Assembly (NCBI GenBank): GCA_963693365.1
Contig: CAVNZM010000008.1
Location: 1,798,001 to 1,862,000 of the forward strand
Reading direction: 5' to 3'
DNA length: 64,000 nt
Origin: Amoebidium appalachense
Taxonomy: Eukaryota; Ichthyosporea
A program made the position numbers and the translations under genes. This document shows positions 30,215 to 53,220 of the stretch, piece after piece (the first letter of the stretch is position 1; each line of letters opens with the position of its first letter). Under the pieces are notes generated by a model. That model worked only from the letters and a program-made list of their open reading frames with translations. It was not told the origin of the DNA and did no database searches.

Positions 30215-32105
30215 TTTGCTATGAAAATATAACTTACAGTGGGTTTTGTGTGTTTTTTCCCTAATGAAAGACTTTGGAGAGAAAAATAAATGAAAATGAA
30301 ATTTCAGAAGTTGCTACGAATTGTTCGCCGAGTGCAGTGGAAAGAGGAGCAGACAAGTGGGGTAACTACCAGGCATGTGACAAATGCACAGTATACCCTT
30401 GAAAATAGTGTAACGACACTGATTTTCCCTACATGTGGGCGCTACAAAAGACCGATTTCTGTGACATTTTGTATTCATTTGAAATTTGCAAAAACAGTGT
30501 TTTGTGCTGCCACCTACTGAGATGGCTCCTTATTTTTCCTTACACATTCAGCGAACACTGGACTCTATCGAACCGTCGAGGCGCCGCGACAGAAAGCATG
30601 CACGCGGTCGCGAGAGTGTAAGGAAAAATCGGAAAAACCCGCCTGCAGCGAACGTGAAGTTCATCGCAGCGCGTGCACACCGTCAGTACGTGTGAGATTT
30701 TGTGTTGGTCGGAGGCCTCTGACGTTCACGGAGATGATATCTCGAGAGATCCTGACCTGCCTACCCTTCCCCGCGGCACGTTGACAGCGCGCATTTCGAT
30801 TGGCCAATCTGAATGCTTTTTGAGGCATGCAATTCCATCGTGCCGTATCCCGTTGGGGATGAAGGGAATCTATGCCACAAATAGTTTTATATCCATATAC
30901 ATCATGTTTTAAGAGATATTTCTATTATAGTTTATAGAAACTATATTGAACCCGAAAACAAAGCAAATCACACGACGAGACGTTTGTTATTGTGTTGCCA
31001 CATTATTTGCGATTCGCACACCTCAGAATGTGGCTCGCAAGACAGCCAATTAACGAGTCACCTTATGACGTCACTCGATAAGATTTGAAGCAGGCCCATT
31101 TTCCCCGGGCGGCGGCGGGCCTAATATACTGTGCAACAATTGCAAAGCGAAAAAGAAAAGACCAAAACCGCTTTACACGTATGGGCTTGCGCTTGCTTAC
31201 TTCAGCTACCTCAGCATGTTTTCCTTTTTTCTTTTTTCACACTCTAAACTGCGTCAATCGTTCCATCGTTTACCTGGGCCCTACACCTGAAGAGCCTGGA
31301 GGCATCCATAGTTCTCTCGACAGCTAGAGGGTAACAATGAAACGGACAAGAGGTTGATGGAGAGAACAAGTAGACCCAGAATAGATATGGCCTAAAAGGG
31401 TACCGGGTGCGATAAAGGCAGAAGAATGTTTACACTAAGAATGTAAAGCCAGCTTCTCGGGAATGGGGGAGGCCGGCAAGCCCATAGCATCTAAGCTGGT
31501 GGACTGGGGAGGAATCGGAACAACACAGAGGAATGATTTAGCCTAGGTCGAGAAAAACCTTGAGGATCAGGAAGATGTTGGGTAGTTGAGGCAGAGGGTG
31601 TAGGAATGGGAAGCAAGCCTTGGGTGAGGCTCGCGAAAGGGGAAGGTGGGGGACGGGGGGGGGGGGGGGGGGGGGGGAGAAGCTGTGGGGGGGGGGGCCG
31701 GGGCCGGGAGAAGGTGTGTGGGGGTGGGTGAGGGGGGGGGGGGGGGGGGGGGGGGGAGGCCGGGGGGGGGGGGGGGGGCCTATGGGTGGGGGGGGGAAGG
31801 GGGGGGGTAAGGGCTGCCTTTGCCAAGGTGTGCTGGCCGGGGGGCACGGTGCAGTGCTGCGTCTGTGGTCGAGAGTCGTTTTTTGTGTGCGGCTTATGGG
31901 TGCCTGCTCGTTTGCGTGTGCGTAAAATGGAGTTTCGGCGGACACGGATACGGGTGGGTCCGTACACGTGTGTGTGTGTGTGCATTTGCATGCATAGGTG
32001 TGCGCGCGTGCGACGTGCGTGTGTGCTAGCTTGTGTGTGTGCATTTTGAATGTTTGTTGTATATGTTAAGGCTGTATGTGTAGTTTGTATACACACGTGT
32101 GTGTT
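30215..32105. other. Upstream region of the MFS gene, no gene seen
   Basis: This is mostly unique sequence of ordinary composition up to 31630, then poly-G runs. A palindromic inverted CCAAT pair (GATTGGCCAATC) is at about 30797, and a perfect CRE (TGACGTCA) is near 31067. Open frames at 30290-30912 and 31085-31327 lack splice-site or family support. Confidence 0.5.
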
Positions 32106-33039
32106 CTACTGTGTGTCATAAGTGAATGCTATGGTAACACATCTGGGATTTGGGCAAGCTAAGTTGATTGTTACGCCATCTGTATTTGGAGGTTCGCGCG
32201 TTTGTGTGTTCTCCAACTTGTCTGAAGCGCACCCCGTTGGGGAGGGGAAGGGGTTGGAGGGGGGCGGGAGGGGGGGGGGCTGGTTGCAGTAAATTATGTG
32301 GCGGCGACCGAGGGCTGGAGATCGAGGGCCGGGACTTTAAAAAAGGTAGAGGAGGGGAATCGAGAAGAGGGCAGATCGAAAGCAAAACTTCAGTGAAGGT
32401 CGAAGGAGGCCCGGGAGGAATGCTCCCGAGTGTATGTGTGCCGGTGTGTGTGTTTGTGTTTGGGGGAGGGGGGGGGGGGGGGGGGTAAGAGGTCATATGC
32501 ATGGTGTCTCTGTTTTTTGAGAGGTGCCCGGGGAGGGGAGGGGGAGTGGAGGGGGCCCCTCAGGGGGGTTAGGATCTGTTATTACCCTGTAAGAGTACAC
32601 ATCAGGTGAGGGGGCGGGGGGAAGAGGTTGGGGGGGTTGGTTGGGTTCAGGGTCTGGACGATGCACAATCGAGTGCTGTGAGAGCATTGAGTATATGTGT
32701 GAGAGTGCATCCCTTGGCGTGCGTCCGCATGTGTAAATCTGTGGGGGGAGAAGCAGCCGGGGGGGGGGCGGGGAGGAGGAGAAGGGGGAGGGGGAGGGGG
32801 AGAGATTGTGGGTGAAGGAGCATATATATGGGTCACGGCGAATGGATTCAAGTTGTGTGGTGCGTGTTTTTGTGTCTGTTTGTGCTCCGTATCTGTTTTC
32901 ATGCGTTGCAGGTTTTCCAACGAGTTCATGTGCCCCGGTGTTCGTACTTGTATTTGTGTTTTTATGTGTGTATGTGCACGTGTTGACGGAAGTGCATGTG
33001 TGGGTGCAGGGGGGGAGGGGGGGGGGGGGAGACGGGAAA

Positions 33040-33111
<72 letters not shown>

Positions 33112-33653
33112 GAGAGAGAGAGAGAGAGAACGAGAGAGAGACAGAGAGAGAGAGAAGTTGAGAGAGAGAGGGGGAGAGAGAGAGGGAGAGAGAGAGAGGG
33201 AGAGATAGGGGGTAGGGGGGGGACTCAGCAGAGCTGCAGAGAGGGAGAGAGAGCCTCCAAGAGAGAGGTTGTATCCTTATTACAGGCCCTTCACTTTCCT
33301 TCCAAAGCCAACATCTCCAACTCTATGCCCCCCCCCCCCCCTCCCCCCGCGGCAATGGCCATTTCCCCGCCTCCCCCCCCCCCCCCCCCCCCCCGCCCGC
33401 CCATCCCCCACCCCCCCCCTCTCCCCCAAAAAAACCCCACTCACCGGAATCTACCCTCCTCCCTCCCAACCCCTTACCCTGCTGGACAGCACCCCAGCCT
33501 CGTTTTCTTGCCCCAACCCCACTCCCTCAGCCTGTGCATGCATTCTCTTGTCCCGGGGCTACTCTCTCCTCCCGTCAGTCACACCCGGAACACCGGAAGG
33601 TTAGGCCTTCCCAACCTTACATGAGGAGCCTCAGACACTTGGTCATCTCCAGT
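32106..33653 (-). CDS. Possible small unknown gene (two exons seen, middle missing)
   Basis: On the minus strand a possible 5' UTR exon ends at a good donor (GTAAGT, exon end 33739). An exon at 33621-33653 then starts after AAGCACAG, contains an ATG at 33646 and ends at GTAAGG; it encodes MTKCLRLL. A possible last exon, 32106-32221, starts after GCGCTTCAG and encodes 37 residues with NLACPNPRC before a stop. The phases of the two coding exons need at least one further exon between them, which I could not identify. I do not recognise the product, and the linkage of the two exons is a guess. Confidence 0.25.
33040..33205. repeat. (GA)n purine tract
   Basis: A GA-rich run of about 165 bp lies in the region of the doubtful small gene. 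Poly-C runs at 33328-33340 and 33373-33394 follow. Confidence 0.95.
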
Positions 33654-33849
33654 CTGTGCTTGGGCCTAAAAATGTAAGCCCCCCCGAGTCCCCTGCACCC
33701 TGCACCCCTCCTGACAACCCCCCTCCATCTCCTACTTACCGGTCTTCGGCTTTCAGCCTCGGCCGGGAACAAATTTAATCGATTACGATGATCGGACTGT
33801 AGCTGCTTTCAAAATGCCGCGAGTTGAAGTTTGAAGCGGCCCCCACGCA

Positions 33850-34384
33850 AATGTTCTCAACCCTCATGAAACGCTTAAAAACGCTCAAAAGTAAAAATAT
33901 ATCAAGTAGGAGTCATAACGTAAAGAAAGCATTAAAAAAAATACGCTTCTGAGAATCTGCAGTTTCCTATGTGGGCCATTTGAAACTTTGTTCGATCAAA
34001 TCCAATCAAACCGCGTAAATTCTTTCCCAAATAGATTACTTAGAGCAGGGTTCGAATATTGACCGTATAATAGCCTGACCTGACAAGTCCCATGCCATAT
34101 ACTGTAGCTGTAGAAGGTGATTTACAATTCTTTTTCGTTAAAACATCCAAATTTGCATGTTCTTAGTGAGGCACCTTGGACCATTGGCTGGTTCCTGGAT
34201 ACCACATGTGTGTCGATAAATAAAAGCAAGTCATCATACTAATCGTCAGCCACTTCTGTCTGGTGTCGAACCCTGGGTGTCGAGTCACTGTCTGTCTGAC
34301 ACGTTGCAGATTTGATGGCAACTGGGCCGTCCCAACCGCTTTGTGCAATGTCATGAAACGGTGATCATGAGAGAGAGAGGGGAG

Positions 34385-34455
<71 letters not shown>

Positions 34456-34605
34456 GAAGATGAAGGAAGGGAGGGAGAGGGGGGAGGGGGATAGATCGAG
34501 AGAGAGGCTCTGCAGGGAGCGAAGGAGGGGGAGAGAGAGAGAGCGATGGTGATGGGGGGAGGGAGGGAGGCCTCTGGAGTCCATGCATGGAGGCAGGGAG
34601 GGAGT

Positions 34606-34670
<65 letters not shown>

Positions 34671-34706
34671 AGGGAGGGAGGGAGGGAGGGAGAGAGAGAG
34701 AGAGAG

Positions 34707-34737
<31 letters not shown>

Positions 34738-34995
34738 ATCTGTGTGTTTGTGCGCTAAGCCTTTGAGAATGTGCAGGTATGTGTCTATCAATTCATTATC
34801 AGTGATTTCCGTCCGGAGGCAAGGTAATACACAAAAGGGATTACAAATTTAAATCGACAACTGCGTGAGTGTGTGTGTTTGTTGGGGCGGTGTGTGTGTG
34901 GGGAGATTCCGCCTTGATCAGAGACGAGCAGGGTTACTTCCTCGAGCAGACGTCCCACGCAAGAGCAGCGGGGATGGCAGGGCATGGGCTTGTGT

Positions 34996-35055
<60 letters not shown>

Positions 35056-35183
35056 GGAACCCAATAAATGCATAAATGCATTGTGACAGCAACAACATTC
35101 ATGACTCCACGCCTGTGCCAACAGAACACGAGAAAATCCCCCCCACACTCATTTATTGATAAAAGGCTTCCCATTGCGGGCAT
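33850..35183. other. Intergenic region with long poly-G
   Basis: Unique AT-richer sequence (33850-34360) is followed by a poly-G run of about 65 bp (34390-34454), GA and GGGA repeats and a second poly-G (35010-35054). A short piece at 34911-34945 (CTTGATCAGAGACGAGCAGG) matches the 5' end of the SINE-like family. No gene is seen. Confidence 0.6.
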
Positions 35184-35271
35184 CTATGAGCTCTCGCTGG
35201 CGGCAGCTGCGCGACGCTTTAGCTCCTCACGGGCCCACAAGCTCAGCCTGTGTGTGTGTGTGTGTGTGTGT

Positions 35272-35307
<36 letters not shown>

Positions 35308-35383
35308 TGTGAGTGAGTGTGAGTGCCAGGGTGTGAGTGTGAGTGTGAGTGTGAGTGTGAGTGTGAGTGAGTTTGTGTGTCAG

Positions 35384-35439
<56 letters not shown>

Positions 35440-35987
35440 TGTGTGTGTGTGTGTGTGAGTGTGTGTGTGTGTGTGTTTGTGTCCGAAATGCACAGATGAA
35501 CCAGTCAAAAAAAGCAATATTGATCAGCATGTGACTAATATTAGTCTACAAAAGGAAGTTTAAGGCATGACCACCCTTCTCAAATTAGCACTTCTGCAAA
35601 ACCCCAGGTTCAAGTTCGACAATCCAAACTTCGCTCTTTGGGTGGGTGGTGGTGGTGGGGGGGTTTGAATGCGGAACACAGTACGAAGTACGCATACACA
35701 ATGAGAAGCATGGTGCAGGACACATGCAAAGGCAAACATTTAAGTATGCAACTTCAGCCATGCGCACAGCATGTGTCATAAGCAGAGCCCTTCCTCAGGG
35801 AGGGCCCAAGTCGTGGTGGTGGTGGTGGGAGGGGGGTTTTATGAAAGCGGCATACAAGAGCGCCGAGAAGGGAACTCGAGGGAAGAAACCATAAAATATA
35901 TGTGGAAAGCAAGCAGGTGATGCAAGATGGTGCAGAAAGGGGGTGGTTGGTGGGTGGTGGTGGTGGTAGTGGTTTTTTTTTTTTTTT

Positions 35988-36034
<47 letters not shown>

Positions 36035-36252
36035 AGGAGGACTGTGTGGTGGGGAAGTGCCTGGGGGGAAGGTGGGTGGGAAAGCGGGGTTTAACTGAGA
36101 AAAACGGCACGAAGTACGCATACACGTTGAGAAGCATGGTGCAGGACACATGCAAAGGCAAACATTCAAGTATGCAGCATGTACATCAGCAACGAGCATA
36201 GTATGCGTCATAAGCAGAGCCGATCCTCAGGGAGGGCCCAGGGAGGGGTGGA

Positions 36253-36302
<50 letters not shown>

Positions 36303-36345
36303 GAGAGAGAGAGAGAGAGAGAGAGAGGAGGGGGCGGGGGGAGGA

Positions 36346-36414
<69 letters not shown>

Positions 36415-36487
36415 GGGGAAGAGAGAGGGGGGGGGAGGGAGGGGGAGGGGCAACATTATCTGTATGTAGTGTGAGAGCTTTTTTTTT

Positions 36488-36539
<52 letters not shown>

Positions 36540-36572
36540 GGGGGAAGAGCGAGAGCTAGAGTAGGGGGAGAA

Positions 36573-36616
<44 letters not shown>

Positions 36617-36671
36617 TTGGTCAAGAAACAAATCACGGGCTCAATGGGGGACAGGGGTTGGGGGTGGAGGT

Positions 36672-36715
<44 letters not shown>

Positions 36716-37291
36716 CAACAAGAAATATGCAGGCAATGTTCCGTTACACAAAGTCCACTATCAGAATCTTCGTGTGCATCAACCAAACATAAGGTTCCTG
36801 GCGTACAAGAGGGACAGAGAGAAAGGGAAGGGGGGGAGGGGGGGGGGGGGGGGGGGGGGAGGGGGGGAGTCACATAGATGCATACCACGCTTTGAGGTGT
36901 AATGGTGTCGAGTTTGTTGCAAGAGGACAGGAGGACGGAAGGGAGGAGGAAAGATGGGGGAGGGGGGAGGGGGGGGGGAGGAGAACAAAACGGATTGTTA
37001 AATCGTTAAGCAAGGTGCAGCATCAAAAACGACATGCATGCAAAAACCCACAGGTGGATTACACACTACACATTACACTGACTCACGGCGAAAAAAGCAA
37101 TGCCGAAGAACAAAATAAACACACAAAGCCAAAAACGAAAGCGTGTCCGAACGAGGGGGTGCCGAGTTCAGCTATGCAAGCACCTGCACATGGCACCGTA
37201 TAATGAAAGCACGAGGGTTTATTAGTTGTGATGCATGGCTAGTACATCATGCTGGTGTTTTTAGATGGGCATGCAGGATAGAAAAAGAAGG

Positions 37292-37356
<65 letters not shown>

Positions 37357-37798
37357 CGAGAGAGAGAGAGAGAGCGAGAGAGAAGGAAAAAGTGAAGTGA
37401 AGGTGAAACGCACGGCAGTGAGTAGGCATGTGAAGGTGGATGTGTGCGCACGAACATGTGTCTGTGTGCACGTGCACACACGTGTGTGTGTGTGTGTACG
37501 TGCGCACGTGCACGTGTGTGTGCATGTGTGCATGTGGGTGTGAGTGTGACTGTGTGTGTGTGTGTGTGCGCGCGCGCAAGTAGGGTGCGTGTGTATCTAT
37601 GTTGGCACCCACATGTATATGTGCAAAGCAGGAGTAGAAGGTTGTATGTGCACAGCATGCTGTCACGTGCACCATTGTGCGCATCGTACGTGCCAACCAC
37701 AGTGTCACACCAACGACTGAGAGACCGAGACGTGGGTGGCCCATACAAGCAACCAAGCCAACCATAAAGAGAAACAACTAGTCAGGCAACCAAGAAAA

Positions 37799-37852
<54 letters not shown>

Positions 37853-38727
37853 GCCCCCCCTCCTCCCCCCCCCCCCACACACACACACCCACCCACCCAC
37901 ACACACACTTACGATGTGTCTGGCCTGAGGTTTGTGCCAACCACGGAGTAAGCCATGGCTCCAAACATGCCAAACACCCAGATGGCCTCCCAGGCCTCCC
38001 ACTGCCTCTTCTCGCCGGCCTTCAGTGGCTGTAGGTGTGCATGGAAAATTAGAAATATAGACTTATCCCCTTTCGCCTGAAAACAAAACATAACAAAAAC
38101 AAGTCCAAAATCAAACAGATAAACACTGCTCGTGACCATGCATGAACAAAAAGAAAAATGGGTATTCAAACTAGTCATTTACAGAGTGCAAAAGGATTTC
38201 ATGATAAGGGAGATGTGCATGCAGGCAATATATAACATATGCCTTGCCTTGCACAAACACCCGGATGCACGCACACACACACAGCTCTAGCACATAGACA
38301 CAACCAGGCAACATTCGCCGTTCTCAGCACTCGCTCACCCATTTGTGCGATGTCATGCACATGCAGCCCCCCTCCCCCCCCAAAAAATCTGCACACACAG
38401 ACAACACACATACGGGTACACCCCTCGGACACACACAAAGAATCGCAGGTGAGCGTCTCCATGCGCTCACACACAAGAATGTGAAAGAGCGCCCTAAGGT
38501 GTGCACTTCAACCACAAACACACAGATATACGCACGCTAGCAGTGAGCCACCCCTCCATGCAAAAAGAGGGGCGGCACCAGGCTAGCAAGCAACAGTCTA
38601 GCGCAGCAATTATGACCCAAGCCCATGGGCAGGGCAAGAGCCATCTTCATCAGCGCACAAGAGATATCACACAACACACATACACACATACCCCTCCCCC
38701 CCCACCCCCCCTCCCCCACAAACGCGT

Positions 38728-38764
<37 letters not shown>

Positions 38765-39067
38765 GGTAAACCAATCGGACGGGACACAAGCGCGTCCTGA
38801 ACACAGGTGAACGTCCATGCGCGCTCACACAAGAATATTAAAGAGTGTGCTAACGTGTGCAATCCAACCACATACACACAGCGAGACACAAATTTACGCA
38901 CGCTAGCAGTGAGCCACCCCTCCATGTGAAAGGAGGGGCAGCACCAGGCTAGCAGGCAACAGTCTAGCGCTGCAATTATGGCCCAAGCCCATAGGCAGGG
39001 CAAGAGCCATCTTCATCAGCGCACACATCGATGTCACACACAAAACACACACACCGGGAGTGCATAC

Positions 39068-39123
<56 letters not shown>

Positions 39124-40300
39124 CCCGTAATCACACGGGCAAGCCACTCAAACACACACACACACACAAGCACATGCTTTGGACACGCAAATGCCCATAC
39201 GCGCCCACATACAAGAGTGCCAAGGATATCGTTTGCACTTAGACCACAAACAGACAGTGGGACACATATACGCACAATAACAGTAAGCCACCCCTCCTCG
39301 TGAAAGGGGCAGCACCAGGCTAGCAAGCAACAATCTAGCACTGCAATTATGACCAAAGCCGACAGGCAGGGCAAGAGCCATCTTCACCAGCGCACATAGA
39401 GATATCACACACCACGCGCGCTCGTGTGTATTATGTGTGCGCATGCACGCATGCACACAGCAACTGAATCAGCCGTCCACCCCAAAACACAAGCAAATGC
39501 GCACACAAAAGAAACACACGAACTCCCACTCACAAACACACAGGCACACCGGCACGGGGAAGAGCCCCCCCTCATAGGACGGGGAGTGATGCACCCATAT
39601 AGAGCTGCAGAGAGGTGCACACACAACAACTGCAGCACTTCATCCGCACCCTCACACAAGCACACACACACAGGTGTCCTCACGGGATTTATCACACACA
39701 AAAGATTCCCCGGACAAGCACATGCCACAACGTCATGAACGCCACACTTCCAACCATATGAACGGGCCAACACACACGTGCTCTTTCGCAGAGCCCTCTC
39801 CCCTCTCCCCGACTACAACCATCCCTCCCTCCCTCTTTAACCCTCCCTCCTCCCCCCCACCCCCCCAACCCGCCCCTCGTCCTATACCCCTCACCCGAGT
39901 CCTATCTTACAAGAAATGCACCACAACAACCATCGTCCCCCACAAATAGAGGTTTCTTACTGTTCACACGGCCCGTCCTCGTGTTTGACTCCAACTACTC
40001 TCTTTCCCTCCCTCACCTCCCTGTGCAACCAATCCCCTTGTCGCCTTCTCTACCCTCCTTCCCCAACCCTCCCTCCCTCCCCCCACAACACCCCCTCAAT
40101 ATAACCCTATCCAGGCTCATCACTTCACTCTCAGGATGCTCAAAGAGAAACAAGCAAAAGGAAAAGAAAAGGCTTACCTTCTCGTTGAAAAGGAACCCGT
40201 TCTGGTAGTGAGGGGGCTTGGGGAGTGAATGGCCGTGGCCGTGGCCGCCACGCACCACCAAGCGGCTGGCTAGGCGCGTGCTGCGAAGATACGCCGACAT
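35184..40300 (-). CDS. NDUFB11: NADH:ubiquinone oxidoreductase ESSS subunit (NDUFB11-type), 3 exons
   Basis: Minus-strand exons 40178-40300, 37913-38028 and 35184-35247 close in phase to exactly 100 residues. The N terminus (MSAYLRSTRLASRLVVRGGH) is basic and lacks acids, as in mitochondrial presequences. The body reads NGFLFNEKPLKAGEKRQWEA, then one membrane span (AIWVFGMFGAMAYSVVGTNL), then RPDTS joined to LSLWAREELKRR. The FNEKPL, PDTS and WA-EE-KRR elements are the signature of the ESSS family as found in fungi and other non-animal eukaryotes. Known role: accessory single-span subunit of the membrane arm of complex I in the inner mitochondrial membrane. The last exon is only 64 nt and its acceptor is the end of a (CA)n array. 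The gene is head-to-head with the capping protein gene. Confidence 0.93.
35400..35437. repeat. (GA)n between (GT)n arrays
   Basis: A (GA)19 run lies inside a GT/GAGT repeat field (35249-35477) that abuts ESSS exon 3. Confidence 0.9.
35664..35812 (-). repeat. SINE-like family copy, truncated
   Basis: This copy runs from TTTGAATGCGGAACAC to AGGGAGGGCCCAAGTC, with (GGT)n on both sides. Read on the minus strand it ends in a poly-C-like run and lies in intron 2 of the ESSS gene in sense orientation. Confidence 0.8.
36089..36240 (-). repeat. Second SINE-like copy in the same intron
   Basis: It covers the same part of the family as 35664-35812, in the same orientation and about 430 bp away. Its 3' end is slightly rearranged (TTTAACTGAGAAAAACGGCAC). 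A TGTACATCAGCAACGAG insertion distinguishes it. Confidence 0.75.
36253..36714. repeat. Poly-G / (GA)n field
   Basis: Poly-G runs of 30-50 bp alternate with GA tracts and a T18 run (36479-36497), all within ESSS intron 2. This is one of the densest G-run clusters in the window. Confidence 0.95.
38400..39420. repeat. 365-bp tandem minisatellite, three units
   Basis: The block AGTGAGCCACCCCTCC ... GGCAGGGCAAGAGCCATCTTC ... occurs at 38542-38675, 38909-39035 and 39281-39405, each preceded by a related CA-rich half. Divergence between units is modest. It lies in intron 1 of the ESSS gene. Confidence 0.85.
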
Positions 40301-41285
40301 GTTGGGTGCTGTGTGAAAGGGATATGAGAACATGCACTCACCAGGGGGGCGTATGAGGGCGTACACACCCCCTACGAACCACCAAGCAACTCCGGACCTT
40401 GCTTCTTTTTTCAATGGGCAATAATCGTGCAATTGTGACTATGTACCAGCTTGTCGTGTACTGTTTTACGCATGATACCTCATGACAGAAACCTAGCCGG
40501 TATACTCTGGTTTATATTTCCGTCGCTGTTTCTACCATCCCGGTGGCCCTTGTTGCCTTGCGTTCGTTTAAAAAAAGGGCCCAGGCTAAAAGACGAGAAA
40601 TTTAACAAAACGCTTTCTTCCTTTACAGATACTAATAGCTGTCCATCAAGCAGAGCGTAAGGAGAGCAAATACGTGCACAAAGAGGCATTACCAGCGTCT
40701 TCCTTGGCAGGATTCTAACCTTGGACAACGGCCAAGGGAAATAGTGCCGTGACACTCGCACGTTCACTGAGCGGGCAGCAGCGCTGGCTGGCGGACCGGG
40801 CCGCCTGAGGGTGGCCGGGAACTGGATCTCTTCGTTCAGCGTTAAGGTTTAAATATTTGGCTTTTAAAATATTGATAGCTTATAATGGCTGTTGATTGGT
40901 AATTGGATAGCCGATTCAAAATAAGAAAACTTTTAGACATACTCTGACTCCAAATAGCTTTACAGTTCTTTGAGCCAATCAGCATACGTTTATGCTTCGC
41001 GCGGTATATGAAACGCTTCTGCATCAAAATTGGCTGTGAGTGAGCCACTTGGACCAGCCGAGCTCCGTTTTTTTTTTTTTTTTGAGCGAGACTGCCAGTG
41101 TCACGGAATGTTACATGTTCAAATTAAGCAGGGTGATGGATTAGCCTGTTGATAAAAGAACGAAAGCTTTACCATCATAATACGGGTCGAGTGATTATAT
41201 ACAAGAGAACGAAGGGTTAGAGATTGACAGGGCATCACTCTTCTGTTACTGCATTCGGACTGTTTTGGCCCCTTTCCTCGTTACC
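40301..41285. promoter_or_regulatory. Divergent promoter, ESSS / capping protein alpha
   Basis: This 985-bp region lies between two start codons pointing away from each other and is free of microsatellites except a T17 run at 41070. CCAAT boxes occur in both orientations (GTTGATTGGT near 40890, GAGCCAATCA near 40973, AAATTGGCTG near 41027). Confidence 0.5.
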
Positions 41286-51700
<10,415 letters not shown>

Positions 51701-51934
51701 GTGTGTAAACCCCTTCAAAAAAACCCCGTTTTTTGCCCTGAATATCTCTCGGGATATATCACGAAAATATCGAATGTTGCCCTGAATATCACAAAAGTAT
51801 CCCGGCAAAAGCCCCCGAATATTTTTTTTCTTTCTTTTGACTGGATTTATTCGACGGAAAGATATGCAAGTATGCACGGCATACTGAGAAGACAAAAAAC
51901 TCCACGAGTTATCCAGTAACAAGTGCATACTGAG

Positions 51935-53220
51935 ATACCTGAACACTGTGTGAAAATCATATAAATACTCAATGTGACGACCAACAGAATTCAGCAAAAA
52001 GTCTAAAGTGGTCACATTGCCAGCCAGTGTAGCAGACACCCGTAGGGAAAGAGGTAAAACGTGACATAAGAACTCACACCTATCAACATGCTTGCGATTA
52101 AAAAGTTCAGCACGAAAGTGGCACCAGCGGCGATGAAAACAAGAATTACAGCGCCACTGCACAACTTCCCAGGCAATATCAACATCAGAGCACCATACAG
52201 ACTTATCTACTAGGGTGGTATCCATACGTACAGCAGGAGAAATGTATCCTGCCAGCTCCCAAAAAGCGATAATGATCAGTACGGTGTTGCCTAAGGAACA
52301 TAACACATGCCGACTGAGTTTTACCTTTGATTTCTCTATCAGAACGAGAAAGAAACTTATACTGCGTATGGTAATAACGCGAAAAGGCAGAAAAAACAGG
52401 AAGAGAAAAGAAAGAGGGAGTGAGATAGCGAGGGGAAGAATCAGGTTGAAAGAGGGTAGGCTGAGGACATTCAGAAGTAGCGTTGGTGAATCGGGGGGGA
52501 AGAGGGATGGAGGGAGGGGGGGGAAAGAAAGCATAAAGAGGGTGACCATCATGTATCCTAACTAAATGAAAACAAAAACGAAGAGACAATTCCTCCATAC
52601 GACAAACAGCAGACGACAGTCCAAACATACTGATTAAGGGAGGCACAAACCGAGTACGAAACAAAGTGCGTAGCGCAGTACCCTGAAAATCGTCGAACTC
52701 TTTCAGCGCCACGGCCGCCTCGCGAGGTGGGGCGCAGGCCAATAGCGGAAGACCATATTCGAAAGTCGGCCGTAAAAAAGTTTTATAGTAGAGAAGAAGG
52801 TTCGCAGGATGGATCACAGACTCCCGTTGAAACATATTTGACACGATGTGAAGCTTACCAGATTGCATTACCCTTCGCACGAGCGATCCGTGCCGTGATC
52901 ATGCGGAAATCAATACCCCAATACCCAAATAGTCATAGGTGCTCTGAACAGAATAGGAAGACCGGCCAATCGAAAGGAAGCGTTTTTCGAAAAAGTAGCA
53001 CACTTTGCAATTCCGACTGTCATGAGATTCTCGGTGCACCATTGATCCACCTGACGAAGCATCTGGTGCATGACATCTTCGGTTAAGGAACAAAGAACAA
53101 TATCGTCCGCAAAAAGGAGACCCGGTACACGGCGGGTATGCAGTTGGCCAAAGGATTCGAGGGCGCAGGCTAAATCGTCAATGAAAACGTCAAACAACAA
53201 CGGACTCAGGAGGGACCTGC
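51935..53220 (-). mobile_element. Decayed non-LTR retrotransposon (reverse transcriptase 3' part)
   Basis: Minus-strand frames show the palm of a reverse transcriptase: LSPLLFDVFIDDLA, then the catalytic motif FADDIV, then YDYLGIGV, followed by the typical downstream segment LLYYKTFLRPTFEYGLPLL. A Cys/His-rich tail (WCSDVDIAWEVVQWRCNSC and following) and a hydrophobic C terminus lie between 52200 and 51950. Frames change at about 52920 and 52210 and at least one stop is in frame, so it is not functional. The 5' part is missing. Related AT-rich segments flank it (51738-51830 and 53222-53330). Confidence 0.8.

Noticed and set aside
31085-31327. 80-residue frame MKQAHFPRAAAGLIY ...
   Set aside because: No splice-site or family support, and AT-rich unbiased codons; likely chance.
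33040-33205. Arg-Glu (RERERE) repeat protein frames, also at 19360-19480, 34610-34700 and 58670-58720
   Set aside because: These come from (GA)n or (CT)n simple repeats, not coding sequence.
38535-39410. CRISPR-like array
   Set aside because: Three 365-bp units with CA repeats inside a eukaryotic intron; unit size and context do not fit CRISPR.
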